From NCBI RefSeq assembly GCF_019396325.1, contig NZ_JAHKRO010000016.1, positions 1 through 64,000 of the forward strand: DNA of 64,000 nucleotides, in the 5' to 3' direction. This stretch comes from Nonomuraea ceibae. GTDB lineage: Bacteria > Actinomycetota > Actinomycetes > Streptosporangiales > Streptosporangiaceae. The position numbers and the translations under genes are program-made. Positions 35,277 through 44,821 of this stretch are shown here, in pieces. The notes below the pieces were generated by a model. It was given only the letters and a program-made list of their open reading frames with translations. It did not search any database and was not told where the DNA came from. The stretch's first letter is position 1. Each line of letters begins with the position of its first letter.

Positions 35277-37279
35277 CGGTGCTTGTGCGCGCGGGCCAGC
35301 CGCACCATGTGCCGCGCGCCGGGCAGCCGCCGGCCCAGCCGGTGCAGCCGGGTGTCGCGGCCCATCGGGGAGCGCCGCTTCGGGTCGGCGGCGGTGGCCG
35401 GGTGCACGGTGACCCGGCCCTTGCGCACCTCCAGCGCGAACCGGAGCCCGACCTCCTCCTCCGGGCCCCGCAGCACCGGCAGCCACACGCCGGTCCCGAG
35501 CTCGTCGCGGCCCGGCATCCTGCGCTTGATCGGCAGCTTGGCCACGAGCTGCCCGGCGATCTTGCCGGGCACCCCGGCCTCGGCCAGCGCGGGCGCCGAC
35601 ACCTCGCGCGGCCTGCGGCCGGTGCCGCGCAGCACCAGCTCCAGCGGCGGCCCGCCGCTCGGCGGCAGGTACGGCACGGGCAGCACCACGAACAGGCTCT
35701 CGCCGACCAGCTTGGTCTCCACGCCCGGCGACACCAGCGCGATCGACTCGGTGAACGTGCGCGGCTCCACGGCCAGGCCGAACTCGCCCGCGTCGGTCCA
35801 GCAGGGCACCACGAGCCGCATCCTGGGCCGCTGGGCCAGCACGCCGAGGCAGTTGAGCGGGCCCTCCGGCCGCCCGACCCGGCTCCTCGCCTGGTGGGCG
35901 CCGCCGAACATGCGCACGTGCACCTCCCACTGGCCGGGCCTGAGCGGCTCGCCCTGCGCGGCCGCGGTCACGTCGACCCTGGCCTCGCCGACGATGCGCA
36001 CCCGGGCGTGCTTGCGGCCGTCAGGCACCCGTTCGACCTGGTAGGCCACCGGCAGGAAGTGCACGTCGCCGGACTCGGCGTGCCGCAGGTAGACCTCGAT
36101 GCGGGCACGTTCGACGGATTCGCTGACGTCGGTGACGCTCTGCGGGAGCAGCTTGGGGTCGACGGCCCTGGGCGGCCGCCAGTGCAGGCGATCGTCGTCG
36201 ACGCGGAAGCGCTCGGGCTTGCCGTCGCCGCTCAGCACCTCGACCTCCAGGCCGAGCACGAGCACCTGGGCGTCCCAGCGCACCTCGGTCAGCCCGGCGC
36301 TCAGCCCGGCCCGCCGGGTGGAGTTGGCCAGCATGACGAGCTGGTCGAGCCGGCCGGCGCGGATCAGCGCGGCCACGGCCCTGAGCTGGACGGGCAGGTA
36401 GCGGTCGAGCCGGTCCGGGAACCGTTCGGCCACCAGCTCCTGGATCATGCGGAAGTAGGCGCCCCGGTCGGTGGACGACCCGGCGAACGCCGACGACAGG
36501 AACGGCCGCAGCACCGCCGAGCGGAACCAGAACGCGTACATGCGGTCCCGCTGCCGGCCCTCGCCCACGTACGCGTCGATGTCGCGCAGCAGGGCGCGCA
36601 GCTCGCGGACGGCGGCGCGCGGCTCCTCGGGGGCGGGCGGGCGTTCGCCGAGGTGGCAGCAGACCTGTTCGGCGAGGACGGCGATGACCTTGGCCTGGAG
36701 GTAGCAGCGGACGGCGAACGCCTGCTCGGCGATGGCCCCGCCGGGGACGGCGAAGCCGAGCTCGTGCTCCTCCAGGAAGGCGCGGCGGTAGAGCTTGTGC
36801 GGGGTGAGCAGGGTGAGCAGCCGGTCGCGCAGGATGTCGGCGCGGGCCTTGCTGCGGCCGAAGGCGGTCATCGGCGGCCCGCCGTCGCGCACCAGGCGGC
36901 CCACCAGCACGTCGGCGTCGGTCTCGACGGCCCGCTCGTGCATGCGCTCCAGCGCGTCCCGCTCCAGCCGGTCGTGCTGGTCGAGCAGGTAGACGTAGTC
37001 GCCCCGGGCGGAGGCGATGCCGACGTTGCGGCCGCGCATGGGCGAGCCCGTGTGCGGCAGGTGCAGCACACGCACGTTGCGGCGCACGGCGGCGACGGTG
37101 TCGAGCCGTTCGGCGATGCCGTCCGTGGACCCGTCGTCCACGAAGATCACTTCATACGCGTCCGGCGGCAGCGTCTGCTCCAGTGTGGAGCGGATGCACG
37201 CGTCGGCGGAATCCCCCGGGTTGTGGACATTGACGATCACACTGACCTTCACACCCATGCGGCCAGCGTGCGCGGTCAT
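35261..37279 (-). CDS. Family 2 glycosyltransferase with large C-terminal domain
   Basis: 672 residues. The N-terminal 220 residues are a GT-A domain: VKVSVIVNVHNPG, VIFVDDGSTDGI, SPMRGRNVGIASARGDYV, and LLDQHDRLERDALERM. The C-terminal 400 residues are beta-rich with no recognised motif, similar in layout to wall-glycopolymer transferases. I list the first ATG (37279); ATG 37258 or GTG 37252 would start directly at the domain. No membrane helix. Probably makes a cell-surface glycopolymer; acceptor unknown. Confidence 0.75.
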   Translation of the reverse strand: MTAHAGRMGVKVSVIVNVHNPGDSADACIRSTLEQTLPPDAYEVIFVDDGSTDGIAERLDTVAAVRRNVRVLHLPHTGSPMRGRNVGIASARGDYVYLLDQHDRLERDALERMHERAVETDADVLVGRLVRDGGPPMTAFGRSKARADILRDRLLTLLTPHKLYRRAFLEEHELGFAVPGGAIAEQAFAVRCYLQAKVIAVLAEQVCCHLGERPPAPEEPRAAVRELRALLRDIDAYVGEGRQRDRMYAFWFRSAVLRPFLSSAFAGSSTDRGAYFRMIQELVAERFPDRLDRYLPVQLRAVAALIRAGRLDQLVMLANSTRRAGLSAGLTEVRWDAQVLVLGLEVEVLSGDGKPERFRVDDDRLHWRPPRAVDPKLLPQSVTDVSESVERARIEVYLRHAESGDVHFLPVAYQVERVPDGRKHARVRIVGEARVDVTAAAQGEPLRPGQWEVHVRMFGGAHQARSRVGRPEGPLNCLGVLAQRPRMRLVVPCWTDAGEFGLAVEPRTFTESIALVSPGVETKLVGESLFVVLPVPYLPPSGGPPLELVLRGTGRRPREVSAPALAEAGVPGKIAGQLVAKLPIKRRMPGRDELGTGVWLPVLRGPEEEVGLRFALEVRKGRVTVHPATAADPKRRSPMGRDTRLHRLGRRLPGARHMVRLARAHKHRYLRD

Positions 37280-37328
37280 ACACGGCGGGGCCTGACGGCT
37301 TGCCGATTACAGGAGGAATGCTGACCTG

Positions 37329-38042
37329 TTAATACCATCCCCTGGCCTGCGAGTGCCCCCAGGCGCCGCAAGGGGTGCCGTAGCGGCCCTTGATGTAGCC
37401 GAGGCCCCACTTGATCTGGGTGGCGGCATTGGTCTGCCAGTCGGCGCCGGCGCTGGCCATCTTGCTGCCGGGCAGCGACTGGGGGATGCCGTAGGCGCCG
37501 GAGTAGCGGTTCATCGCCCGCTCGTTCCAGCCGCTCTCCTTCTGCCAGAGGTTCTCCAGGCAGCCCCACTGGTCGGTGCCGAAGCCGAACGAGGACAGCA
37601 TGGCCTTGGCCGTGGCCTTGTTGCTGCCGGGCGAGGGGTCGCTGCCGGGCGGGAAGTTGGCGGGCGGGAAGCCGTCGCCGCCGGGCGCCTGCTTCTTGAT
37701 CTCGATGACGTCGAGCGGGTCGTCGTTGGCCGCCCGGCCCTCCTTGAGCTTCTTGGCCCTGTGGGCCTGGAGCGCGGCCTCCTTGAGCTGGTCGGCCTCG
37801 GGGTCGGGCGAGTAGAAGTCGCCGCTGGCCATCCGGCCGAGGTCCTCCAGCGAGAGCGGGTCGGCCGGCGGGGCGCTGGCGTTCTCGATGGCGCGGTAGG
37901 CGACGAAGCCGCCGCCGCCGAAGACGATCACGGCGGAGAGGCCGATGATCACGACTCGCTTGGGGGTCACCCGCGAGCGTCGGCGTGCCGAGCGGGGGAC
38001 GCTGCGCGACGGGCGCTCACTCAACCTGGGACCTGGGCTCAC
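37329..38042 (-). CDS. Membrane-anchored transglycosylase (SLT-type)
   Basis: 237 residues from GTG 38042. A basic lead (residues 1-29), one membrane helix (VVIIGLSAVIVFGGGGFVAY), a Pro/Lys/Asp-rich stalk, and a C-terminal lysozyme-like fold: QWGCLENLWQKESGWNE with the catalytic Glu, GAYGIPQSLPGSKMA and QIKWGLGYIKGRYGTPCGA. This is the actinobacterial SLT domain that cleaves peptidoglycan. Divergent from the two-component system. Confidence 0.85.
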   Translation of the reverse strand: MSPGPRLSERPSRSVPRSARRRSRVTPKRVVIIGLSAVIVFGGGGFVAYRAIENASAPPADPLSLEDLGRMASGDFYSPDPEADQLKEAALQAHRAKKLKEGRAANDDPLDVIEIKKQAPGGDGFPPANFPPGSDPSPGSNKATAKAMLSSFGFGTDQWGCLENLWQKESGWNERAMNRYSGAYGIPQSLPGSKMASAGADWQTNAATQIKWGLGYIKGRYGTPCGAWGHSQARGWY

Positions 38043-38159
38043 GATCCATGAGCTTGCCGTGACTTGGGGGGTGCTGCGCAACCGGAACCGGGGATTCGCT
38101 TGGCCGTACCTTGGCCAACCAGCAGGTTACCGGCAACTGTGATTTTGGTCACACTGCTT

Positions 38160-38197
38160 GGCCCGCCCCTCGGGCACCCGTAACCGAGGGGAGGGCC
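38160..38197. promoter_or_regulatory. Long stem-loop between transglycosylase and response regulator
   Basis: GGCCCGCCCCTCGG, ten-base loop, CCGAGGGGAGGGCC: 13 of 14 positions pair. It lies in a divergent intergenic region, so it is not a simple terminator; it would fall in the 5' leader of the transglycosylase transcript. Confidence 0.45.
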
Positions 38198-38242
38198 GAT
38201 TCATACGCTGTTACAGGGGTTTAAGGATCAGGCAAGAGGCGC

Positions 38243-38258
38243 GTCACAGTTTCATGAC
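38243..38258 (+). promoter_or_regulatory. AfsQ1-like box upstream of the response regulator gene
   Basis: GTCAC, six bases, ATGAC, close to the GTnAC-N6-GTnAC sites bound by Streptomyces AfsQ1. One mismatch in the second half. Position about 40 bases before the start fits autoregulation. Confidence 0.35.
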
Positions 38259-38297
38259 ACAACCCGGATATACCTGACAAGCCGGAATAATGTGCGA

Positions 38298-38972
38298 GTG
38301 GCAGGCATCCTTCTCGTCGAAGACGACCCCTCGGTCCGCACAGCTCTGGAGCTGGCGCTGGCCCGGCAGGGGCACTCCGTCACCTCCTACGCGACGGGTG
38401 AGGAGGCCCTGGACCACATCCGGTCACGCCGTCCCGAGATCGCCATTCTCGACGTCATGCTGCCCGGCATCGACGGCGTCGAGGTGTGCCGCCGCATCCG
38501 CAAGCTCGACCAGCTCCCCGTCATCCTCCTCACCGCCCGCGGCGACGACCTCGACGTGGTCGTCGGCCTGGAGGCCGGCGCCGACGACTACGTGGTCAAA
38601 CCCGTCGAACCACGCGTGCTCGACGCCCGCATCCGCGCCATCCTGCGCCGCGCCGAATCCGCCTCCTCCGACCGCATCACGTTCGGCGACCTCATGATCG
38701 ACCGGGGCGCGCTCAAGGTCACGCTGGCCGGCAAGGAGATCCACCTGACGCCCACCGAGCTGCGGCTGCTGCTGGAGCTGGTGCGCCACCCCGGCCAGGT
38801 GCTCAACCGGCGCTACCTGCTGCGCGCCGTCTGGGACCACACGCACGTGGCCGACTCCCGGCTCGTCGACGCCTGCGTACAGCGGGTCCGCGCCAAGATC
38901 GAGCCGAGGCCGGCCGAGCCGGTGTTCATCCACACCGTCCGCGGGTTCGGCTACCGGTTCAGCCCTCCGTGA
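38298..38972 (+). CDS. AfsQ1-like OmpR-family response regulator
   Basis: 224 residues. Receiver domain with phospho-acceptor Asp in AILDVMLPGIDGVEVCRRIR, LPVILLTARGDDLDVVVGLE, DDYVVKPV; C-terminal winged helix with TPTELRLLLELVRHPGQ and DSRLVDACVQRVRAKIE. The wording is closer to AfsQ1 of Streptomyces than to CseB. I prefer GTG 38298; GTG 38292 overlaps a TAATGT -10-like element. The stop overlaps the kinase ATG, forming a coupled operon with a lipoprotein. Confidence 0.9.
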   Translation: MAGILLVEDDPSVRTALELALARQGHSVTSYATGEEALDHIRSRRPEIAILDVMLPGIDGVEVCRRIRKLDQLPVILLTARGDDLDVVVGLEAGADDYVVKPVEPRVLDARIRAILRRAESASSDRITFGDLMIDRGALKVTLAGKEIHLTPTELRLLLELVRHPGQVLNRRYLLRAVWDHTHVADSRLVDACVQRVRAKIEPRPAEPVFIHTVRGFGYRFSPP

Positions 38973-40396
38973 TGAGGCTGCCCACCGGGTTCCGGGCGCG
39001 CCTGGTCATCACCTTCACCCTGGTCGCCGTGACCGCGTCGGTCCTGGTCGCCACCATCGGCTTCGAACTGGCCAAGTCGGCGCTGGTCAAGCGGGCCGAG
39101 GATTCCGCCGTCGACCTCATCTCCCGGGAGCTCAGCCGGATCACCTTCCCCATTGGCCGACTGCGGCCCGGCGAGGCCGCGCCCAGCACCCGCGAGCTCG
39201 GCTACCTGACCCAGGCGCTCGACGGGCCCGGCCGCAGCGTGGTGATCGAGTACGGCAACCTGACGAACGCCGACGGCCCGATGACCATGACCGACGTGCC
39301 GAACGAGCTGCACGGCCGCGCCAAGCAGATGGTCGTCTCCCAGCGCCAGCTCCTGCGCGGCGAGCTGTGGCTGATCGTCGGCGCCGAGGTCTACCGCGAC
39401 CACGGCGCCGGCCCCGAGGCCACCGGGCTGCGCGCGTTCGTCTTCTTCCCCATGCGCGACGAGGAGAGCCAGCTCGCCACCCTGCGCTCCAAGCTCGCCC
39501 AGGGCGGCTCGGCCATCGTGGGCATAGCGCTGATCGTGGCACTGCTGTCGGCCCGGCAGGTGCTGCTGCCCGTACGGCGGCTCAGCGCGGCCGCCCAGGC
39601 GCTCGGCGAGGGCCGCCTCGACACCCGCCTGCCCGTACGCGGGCAGGACGAGCTGGCCGAGCTCACCGCCCGGTTCAACGACGCCGCGGCGGCCCTGGAG
39701 CTGAGCGTGTCCGAGCTGCGCTCCCTGGAGGCGATGTCGCGCAGGTTCGTCGCCGACGTGTCGCACGAGCTGCGCACCCCGCTGACCGCCATGACGGCCG
39801 TGGCCGACATGCTCTCGGAGGAGGCCAACCGGCTCCCGCAGGCCCCCGCCGAGGCCGTACGGCTGGTCCTGCGCGAGATCGAACGGCTGCGCGAGCTCGT
39901 CGAGCACCTCATCGAGGTCAGCCGCTTCGACGCGGGCACCGCCACGCTCAACCTGGAGGAGGTCAACGTCGCCGACGCGATCCAGGACTGCCTGGAGGTG
40001 CGCGGCTGGAGCGAGAAGGTCCGGGTGAACTCCTCCCGCAGCCTCCTCGTCAGCCTCGACCCCAGACGCTTCGACGTCATCGTCGCCAACCTCGTCGGCA
40101 ACGCCCTCAAACACGGCGAACCGCCCGTGATGGTCAGCGCGAGAGCCACGGACAACGGCCTGGAGGTGAAGGTGCGCGACCACGGCAAGGGCATCCCGCC
40201 GGAGGCGATGCCGCACGTCTTCGACCGCTTCTTCAAGGCGGGCTCCGGCCGCGCCCGCAGCCAGGGCAGCGGGCTGGGCCTGGCGATCGCGCGCGCCAAC
40301 GTGCACCTGCACGGCGGCACGATCTCGGTACGCGCCCAGCACCCCGGCGCGCTCTTCACCGTCTGGCTCCCGCACAACAGGAGCCCGCTGGCATGA
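38972..40396 (+). CDS. AfsQ2-like sensor histidine kinase
   Basis: 474 residues. First membrane helix about 11-32, an extracytoplasmic domain of about 145 residues, second helix about 180-198, HAMP (RQVLLPVRRLSAAAQALGEG), HisKA with RFVADVSHELRTPLTAM, and ATPase boxes NLVGNALKHGE, DHGKGIPPEA and GSGLGLAIARA. Phosphorylates the upstream response regulator. ATG 38972 shares its A with the regulator stop TGA. Confidence 0.92.
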   Translation: MRLPTGFRARLVITFTLVAVTASVLVATIGFELAKSALVKRAEDSAVDLISRELSRITFPIGRLRPGEAAPSTRELGYLTQALDGPGRSVVIEYGNLTNADGPMTMTDVPNELHGRAKQMVVSQRQLLRGELWLIVGAEVYRDHGAGPEATGLRAFVFFPMRDEESQLATLRSKLAQGGSAIVGIALIVALLSARQVLLPVRRLSAAAQALGEGRLDTRLPVRGQDELAELTARFNDAAAALELSVSELRSLEAMSRRFVADVSHELRTPLTAMTAVADMLSEEANRLPQAPAEAVRLVLREIERLRELVEHLIEVSRFDAGTATLNLEEVNVADAIQDCLEVRGWSEKVRVNSSRSLLVSLDPRRFDVIVANLVGNALKHGEPPVMVSARATDNGLEVKVRDHGKGIPPEAMPHVFDRFFKAGSGRARSQGSGLGLAIARANVHLHGGTISVRAQHPGALFTVWLPHNRSPLA

Positions 40397-40905
40397 GACG
40401 GACCCTGGCCGGAGCCCTGCTGCTGCTGACGGCGGCGTGCGGCATCGCCCCCACCGACGTGGTCGACCGGGCCCGGGCGCCCGTCGTCGACATCCCGCCG
40501 CCCTCGAAGACCATCTACCTGCTCAAGGACGGCGAACTGTCGCTGGAGCCCGCCGACGTCCAGTCCGACTCGGTGAGCAGCCTGCTGAACGCCCTGTTCG
40601 CGGCCTCCACCAAGCCGCTCGGCGACCTGGACACGGCGCTGCGCGGCTTCACGCTCGAACGCATCGAGGACTCGCTGAACCCCGTCCCGCGCGACGAGGT
40701 CAGGCTGCCCAGGACCTCGACGCTCACCATCTACATCCGCGGCGATGGAACCCTGACCAGGGTCGGCAAGGCCCAGATCGTCTGCACGGCCCAGCAGGAC
40801 CCCTCCGTCGAGGACATCAGGATCGTGCAGACGTACGGAGACCGCCGCCCGACCAGGCGCGAGGGCGGTCTCCAGTGCCCGGAGCAGGTGAGCCCTAGAG
40901 GGTGA
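40393..40905 (+). CDS. Lipoprotein of the two-component operon
   Basis: 170 residues. Signal peptide with lipobox LLTAACG (Cys about 16), then a compact domain ([36 protein letters not shown]) similar to the GerMN-like lipoproteins that follow afsQ2 genes in streptomycetes. ATG overlaps the kinase stop by four bases. It probably modulates the sensor at the membrane face, as CseA does in another system; direct evidence is lacking. Its last 11 bases overlap the convergent PhoH gene. Confidence 0.8.
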   Translation: MRRTLAGALLLLTAACGIAPTDVVDRARAPVVDIPPPSKTIYLLKDGELSLEPADVQSDSVSSLLNALFAASTKPLGDLDTALRGFTLERIEDSLNPVPRDEVRLPRTSTLTIYIRGDGTLTRVGKAQIVCTAQQDPSVEDIRIVQTYGDRRPTRREGGLQCPEQVSPRG

Positions 40906-42214
40906 TGTCCTCCAGCATCTCCGTCACCAGCGCGGCGATCGGCGAGCGCTCCGACCTCGTGAGCGTCACGTGCGCGAACAGCGGATGGCCCTTGAGCTTC
41001 TCCACCACCGCGACCACGCCGTCGTGCCGCCCGACGCGCAGGTTGTCACGCTGGGCGATGTCGTGCGTGAGCACCACGCGCGAGTTGGCGCCGACCCGGC
41101 TGAGCACGGTCAGCAGGACGCCGCGCTCCAGCGACTGCGCCTCGTCCACGATCACGAACGCGTCGTGCAGCGACCGGCCGCGGATGTGGGTGAGCGGAAG
41201 CACCTCCAGCATGCCCCGGTCGAGCACCTCGTCGATCACCTCGGGCGTGGTGACCGCGCTCAGCGTGTCGTAGACCGCCTGCGCCCACGGGCCCATCTTC
41301 TCGCCCTCGGTGCCCGGCAGGTAGCCCAGCTCCTGGCCGCCCACCGCGTACAGCGGGCGGAACACCACCACCTTGCGGTGCTGGCGGCGCTCCAGGACGG
41401 CCTCCAGGCCCGCGCAGAGCGCCAGCGCCGACTTGCCGGTGCCGGCCCGGCCGCCCAGCGACACGATGCCGATCTCCGGGTCCATCAGCAGCTCCAGCGC
41501 GATGCGCTGCTCCGCCGACCGGCCGTGCAGCCCGAACACCTCGCGGTCGCCGCGCACCAGCTTGACCGACTTGTCCGGCTGGACCCGGCCGAGCGCCGAA
41601 CCCTTCGCCGACAGCAGCCGCAGCCCGGTGTGCGCCGGCAGGTCCCTGGCCTCCTCGAGATCGGCCGTGCCGCTGTCGAACAGCGTCTCGACGTCCTCCG
41701 CGGTCACCTGGACCTCGGCCATCCCCGTCCAGCCCGACTCGATCACCAGCCCGGCGCGGTACTCCTCCGCGGCCAGGCCGATCGAGGCCGCCTTGACCCG
41801 CATCGGCAGGTCCTTGGAGACGAGCACGACGTCACACCCCTCGGCGGCCAGCGAACGGGCCACCGTCAGGATGCGGGTGTCGTTGTCGCCCAGGCGGAAG
41901 CCCACGGGCAGGATGGACGGATCGCTGTGATTGAGCTCAACCCTGATCGTGCCGTCGCCGGTCGGCATCGGCTCGTCCAACCGGCCGTACTGAACCCGCA
42001 GGTCGTCAAGGTAGCGCAGGGCCTTTCTGGCGAAGTAGCCCAGCTCGGGATGGTGCCGCTTCCCCTCCAGCTCAGTGATGACGACGATCGGCAGAACGAC
42101 GTCGTGCTCCGCGAAGCGGGTCATGGCCGCCGGGTCGGCGAGCAGGACCGATGTGTCGAGCACGTACGTGCGCTTGGCCGAGTTGGACGAAGGGTTGCTC
42201 GAGGACACTGCCAC
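40895..42214 (-). CDS. PIN-domain and PhoH-ATPase fusion (PhoH2-type RNA helicase/nuclease)
   Basis: 439 residues. N-terminal PIN domain (about 12-150) with [33 protein letters not shown] and [14 protein letters not shown]-terminal PhoH domain (about 230-439) with Walker [14 protein letters not shown] and Walker [12 protein letters not shown]. PhoH2 proteins couple RNA unwinding to cleavage. GGGGGAG lies five bases before GTG 42214. The leader (42215-42360) contains a GC-rich hairpin. Confidence 0.92.
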   Translation of the reverse strand: MAVSSSNPSSNSAKRTYVLDTSVLLADPAAMTRFAEHDVVLPIVVITELEGKRHHPELGYFARKALRYLDDLRVQYGRLDEPMPTGDGTIRVELNHSDPSILPVGFRLGDNDTRILTVARSLAAEGCDVVLVSKDLPMRVKAASIGLAAEEYRAGLVIESGWTGMAEVQVTAEDVETLFDSGTADLEEARDLPAHTGLRLLSAKGSALGRVQPDKSVKLVRGDREVFGLHGRSAEQRIALELLMDPEIGIVSLGGRAGTGKSALALCAGLEAVLERRQHRKVVVFRPLYAVGGQELGYLPGTEGEKMGPWAQAVYDTLSAVTTPEVIDEVLDRGMLEVLPLTHIRGRSLHDAFVIVDEAQSLERGVLLTVLSRVGANSRVVLTHDIAQRDNLRVGRHDGVVAVVEKLKGHPLFAHVTLTRSERSPIAALVTEMLEDITL

Positions 42215-42305
42215 ACGTTCTCCCCCGGGCGCCCATGGGGACGGGCGCCCTGCAGACGAGGCGGGAATCGGACCGGGCCCGTGTCCCCGACCGCGACATG
42301 CCACC

Positions 42306-42329
42306 GGGGGCGCCGGACTCCGGCCCCCC
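42306..42329 (-). promoter_or_regulatory. Hairpin in the PhoH leader
   Basis: GGGG...GCCGG, three-base loop, CCGGC...CCCC, about 90 bases before the PhoH start. Possible leader structure or RNase processing site; role unknown. Confidence 0.3.
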
Positions 42330-42367
42330 TCGGCAGTGTTGGCGCAAAGGCGGGCCCTTTCCGGAGC

Positions 42368-42386
42368 GTCCGGCCTGCGGCCGGAC
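42368..42386 (-). terminator. Probable terminator after the isoprenyl transferase
   Basis: GTCCGGCC, three-base loop, GGCCGGAC: perfect 8-bp stem starting 37 bases after the isoprenyl transferase stop and upstream of the PhoH leader. Confidence 0.5.
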
Positions 42387-42423
42387 ACTTCCAACGTTAC
42401 GTCCTGGATACCCAGATGTCCCG

Positions 42424-43185
42424 TCAGGAACCGTAACGCCGGTGTCTCGCAGCGTAATCGCGCAGCGCCCGCAGGAAATCGACCCTGCGGAAGTCGGGCC
42501 AGTATGCCTCGTGGAAGTAGAACTCTGAATGAGCGCTCTGCCACAGCATGAAGCCCGACAGACGCTGCTCGCCCGAGGTCCGGATGAGGAGATCCGGGTC
42601 GGGTTGGCCGCGGGTGTAGAGATGCTCCGCGATATGTTCGACATCGAGCACCTCGAAGAGGTCCTCGATGCTCGCGCCCTTGCTCGCATGCTCCTGCAGG
42701 AGTGAGCGCACCGCATCGGCAATCTCACGCCTTCCTCCATACCCAACTGCAACGTTCACAATCAGGCCGGGACGGTGCGATGTTGCTTCTTTCGCAGTTT
42801 TTAGGACATTAGCCGTGCGATCCGGCAGCAGATCGAGCGCGCCGACCGGGCTGATCCGCCACCCCTGGTCCACCAGCTCCTGCGTGACGTCCTCGATGAT
42901 GCGCAGCAACGGCTCCAGCTCCTCGCTGGGCCGGTTCAGGTTGTCGTTGGACAGCATCCAGACCGTGACGACCTCGACACCCGTCTCACGGCACCAGCCG
43001 AGCAGCTCGGAGATCTTGTCCGCGCCCTTGCGGTGGCCCTTGGCCACGTCACTCATGCCCATGGCACGCGCCCAGCGGCGATTGCCGTCGATGATCACCC
43101 CGACGTGCCGGGGAATGCTGTCTTTCGACAGCTTGGCCTCCAACCGGCGCTCATACAGCCGGTAGACCAGATCGCGCAGGCCCAC
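42424..43185 (-). CDS. uppS: Isoprenyl diphosphate synthase, cis-type (UppS family)
   Basis: 253 residues. [32 protein letters not shown] and [23 protein letters not shown] mark the cis-prenyltransferase family. Makes Z-polyprenyl diphosphates for lipid carriers; mycobacteria have a short-chain (Rv1086) and a long-chain enzyme, and by neighbourhood this one corresponds to Rv1086, so the product could be Z,E-farnesyl diphosphate rather than undecaprenyl. GGAGGG lies five bases before the GTG. Confidence 0.88.
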   Translation of the reverse strand: MGLRDLVYRLYERRLEAKLSKDSIPRHVGVIIDGNRRWARAMGMSDVAKGHRKGADKISELLGWCRETGVEVVTVWMLSNDNLNRPSEELEPLLRIIEDVTQELVDQGWRISPVGALDLLPDRTANVLKTAKEATSHRPGLIVNVAVGYGGRREIADAVRSLLQEHASKGASIEDLFEVLDVEHIAEHLYTRGQPDPDLLIRTSGEQRLSGFMLWQSAHSEFYFHEAYWPDFRRVDFLRALRDYAARHRRYGS

Positions 43186-43238
43186 GGAGTCCCTCCAGCG
43201 CTGGCGTGCCTCAGGTCGGATGACCTAACAGGCAATTA

Positions 43239-43352
43239 TCACCGCGTTTCGCCCGTGCCCGTGCCTGAACGCGATAGTTCTTCACAACAGATGATCTCGG
43301 CCTCGTCGACCAGGCCACGAACGAAGCCCGCCAGCTCCGCCGACGTCAGCAC
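43239..43352 (-). pseudogene. Remnant resembling a DUF397-type small protein
   Basis: A 37-codon frame starts VLTSAELAGFVRGLVDEAEI, which looks like the conserved end of DUF397 proteins (partners of XRE regulators). Just upstream another frame reads VAYDSGVGAAAGGR before a stop, which would join it after a one-base shift. No ribosome site, no partner regulator. I read it as a frameshifted fragment in a 374-base gap that is otherwise empty. Confidence 0.3.
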
Positions 43353-43559
43353 CGCCCGCCGGCCGCGGCTCCCACACCGGAATCGTACGCAACCAGCAGC
43401 CCAGCTCGCCCCCGCCTCGCCCCGCCTGTTCCACGCCGCCCGCCGGCCTCGCCAGCAGCCGGCCGCACCGCTTCCCGACCGTCCCGTACGGCAGCGGGAG
43501 GGCGCGCCTGCGGCCCGGCCGTCCCCGCCCTCCTCAGCAGGACGTACGCAACGCCGGGG

Positions 43560-43913
43560 TCATCGGTGGCGGTGGGGGAGGAAACGGGTCCACCACGGGG
43601 GCTTGGGGGGTGGGGCGAGTTTGCCGTGGGTGGTGAGCCAGGCGGCGAAGTCGTCGGCGTCGGCGCGGTAGCCGGGCGGCGGGGTGATGCGGGAGGCGGC
43701 GTACGCGGCGAAGTCGGCGGCCAGGTCGGGCCCCGAGGCGGCGGCGGCGTCCGGGCGGAGCCTGGCCACGACGCTACGGCGTTTGGCGACGAGGCTGTTC
43801 GCCTGGATGCGCAGCCGTTCGGGGTCGAAGCCGTCGGGCGGGGGCGCGCCGGTGACCAGGGCGGCGATCAGCCGTTGCTGGGCCCGGGCGAGGTCGTCGC
43901 GCTCGCCGGTCAT
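43560..43913 (-). CDS. Small partner protein of the DUF692 enzyme (SCO6045-like)
   Basis: 117 residues. Helical: [20 protein letters not shown], then [24 protein letters not shown] and [27 protein letters not shown], ending [13 protein letters not shown]. This resembles the C-terminal domain fused to some streptomycete DUF692 proteins (SCO6045 type). In MNIO systems a second protein (MbnC, TglI, BufC) brings the precursor peptide to the enzyme; this gene takes that place. Its ATG overlaps the DUF692 stop by four bases. Confidence 0.6.
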   Translation of the reverse strand: MTGERDDLARAQQRLIAALVTGAPPPDGFDPERLRIQANSLVAKRRSVVARLRPDAAAASGPDLAADFAAYAASRITPPPGYRADADDFAAWLTTHGKLAPPPKPPWWTRFLPHRHR

Positions 43914-44707
43914 GCCAGTGCCGCCCGGATGCGGGAGAGCTCGGCGGCCAGGGCGTCGTCGCTGGGGTAGTGGTCGTCCCATTCGAGCAGGACGCCCGGC
44001 GGGTCGACGCGGGCGCGGAGCTGGGCGAGGACGTCGAGGACGGCATCGGGGACGGCCGTGGTGTGGGTGTCGTGCCAGACGCCGTCCCGCTCGTACCCGC
44101 CGGCCACGTGGACGTACGCGAGCCGTTCCAGGGGCAGGGTGTCGAGGGCGTGGGCGGCGTCGAGGCCGAGGTTGACCTGGTTGGTGTAGAGGTTGGCCAC
44201 GTCGATCAGCAGGTGTACGCCGGTGCGTTCGACGAGTTCGGTGAGGAACTGGGCGTCGGTGAGCTCGTCGTCGGGCCAGCCGAAGAGGGCGGCGACGTTC
44301 TCCAGGGCGAGCGGCACGGGGAGGGCGTCCTGGGCCTGGCGGACGTTCTCGGTGACGACCTTGAGCGCGTCGCGGGTGCGGGGCACGGGCAGGAGGTGGC
44401 CGGCCTCGATGCCGCCCGCCCTGACGAACGCCAGGTGCTCGCTGACCAGCGGCGCGTCGAGGGCCTGGGCGCAGGCGGCGAGGTGGGCGAGCGTGGCGGG
44501 CGAGGGTGGTTCGGCGCCGCCGACGCCCAGGCTGACGCCGTGCGGGATGACGGGCAGGCCGCGTTCGCGCAGCAGCCGCAGTGAGTGCGGGAGTGCCGCC
44601 GGGCGCACGTTCTCGGCGATGACCTCCACGAACTCGACGCCCGGCAGCCGTTCGACGGTCAGGTCGATCTCCGCCCGCCAGCCGATCCCCACACCCAGCC
44701 GCTTCAC
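43910..44707 (-). CDS. DUF692 multinuclear iron-dependent oxidase (MNIO)
   Basis: 265 residues. TIM-barrel with the metal-binding motifs in order: [67 protein letters not shown] and LLEWDDHYP. This family includes MbnB, TglH and the bufferin enzymes, which oxidise Cys or other residues of ribosomal peptides using two or three irons. GGGAGG lies upstream of GTG 44707. It belongs to a same-strand cluster with two Cys/Gly-tailed membrane proteins that may be substrates. Confidence 0.85.
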   Translation of the reverse strand: MKRLGVGIGWRAEIDLTVERLPGVEFVEVIAENVRPAALPHSLRLLRERGLPVIPHGVSLGVGGAEPPSPATLAHLAACAQALDAPLVSEHLAFVRAGGIEAGHLLPVPRTRDALKVVTENVRQAQDALPVPLALENVAALFGWPDDELTDAQFLTELVERTGVHLLIDVANLYTNQVNLGLDAAHALDTLPLERLAYVHVAGGYERDGVWHDTHTTAVPDAVLDVLAQLRARVDPPGVLLEWDDHYPSDDALAAELSRIRAALA

Positions 44708-44821
44708 GCACCCTCCCCGATCGTCAGGTTCCGGCGTCGCCGCCCATGAAACCGCCACCTGCCCGCCCGGGGAAACCCCCGGGCACGGTGACCTTCCTCC
44801 CTCTCGTCGTCCGGCGCCTGG

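Noticed and set aside
38082..38290. c-di-AMP (ydaO) riboswitch upstream of the transglycosylase
   Set aside because: Actinobacterial wall hydrolases often carry one, but its conserved segments are not present; only a simple stem-loop is.
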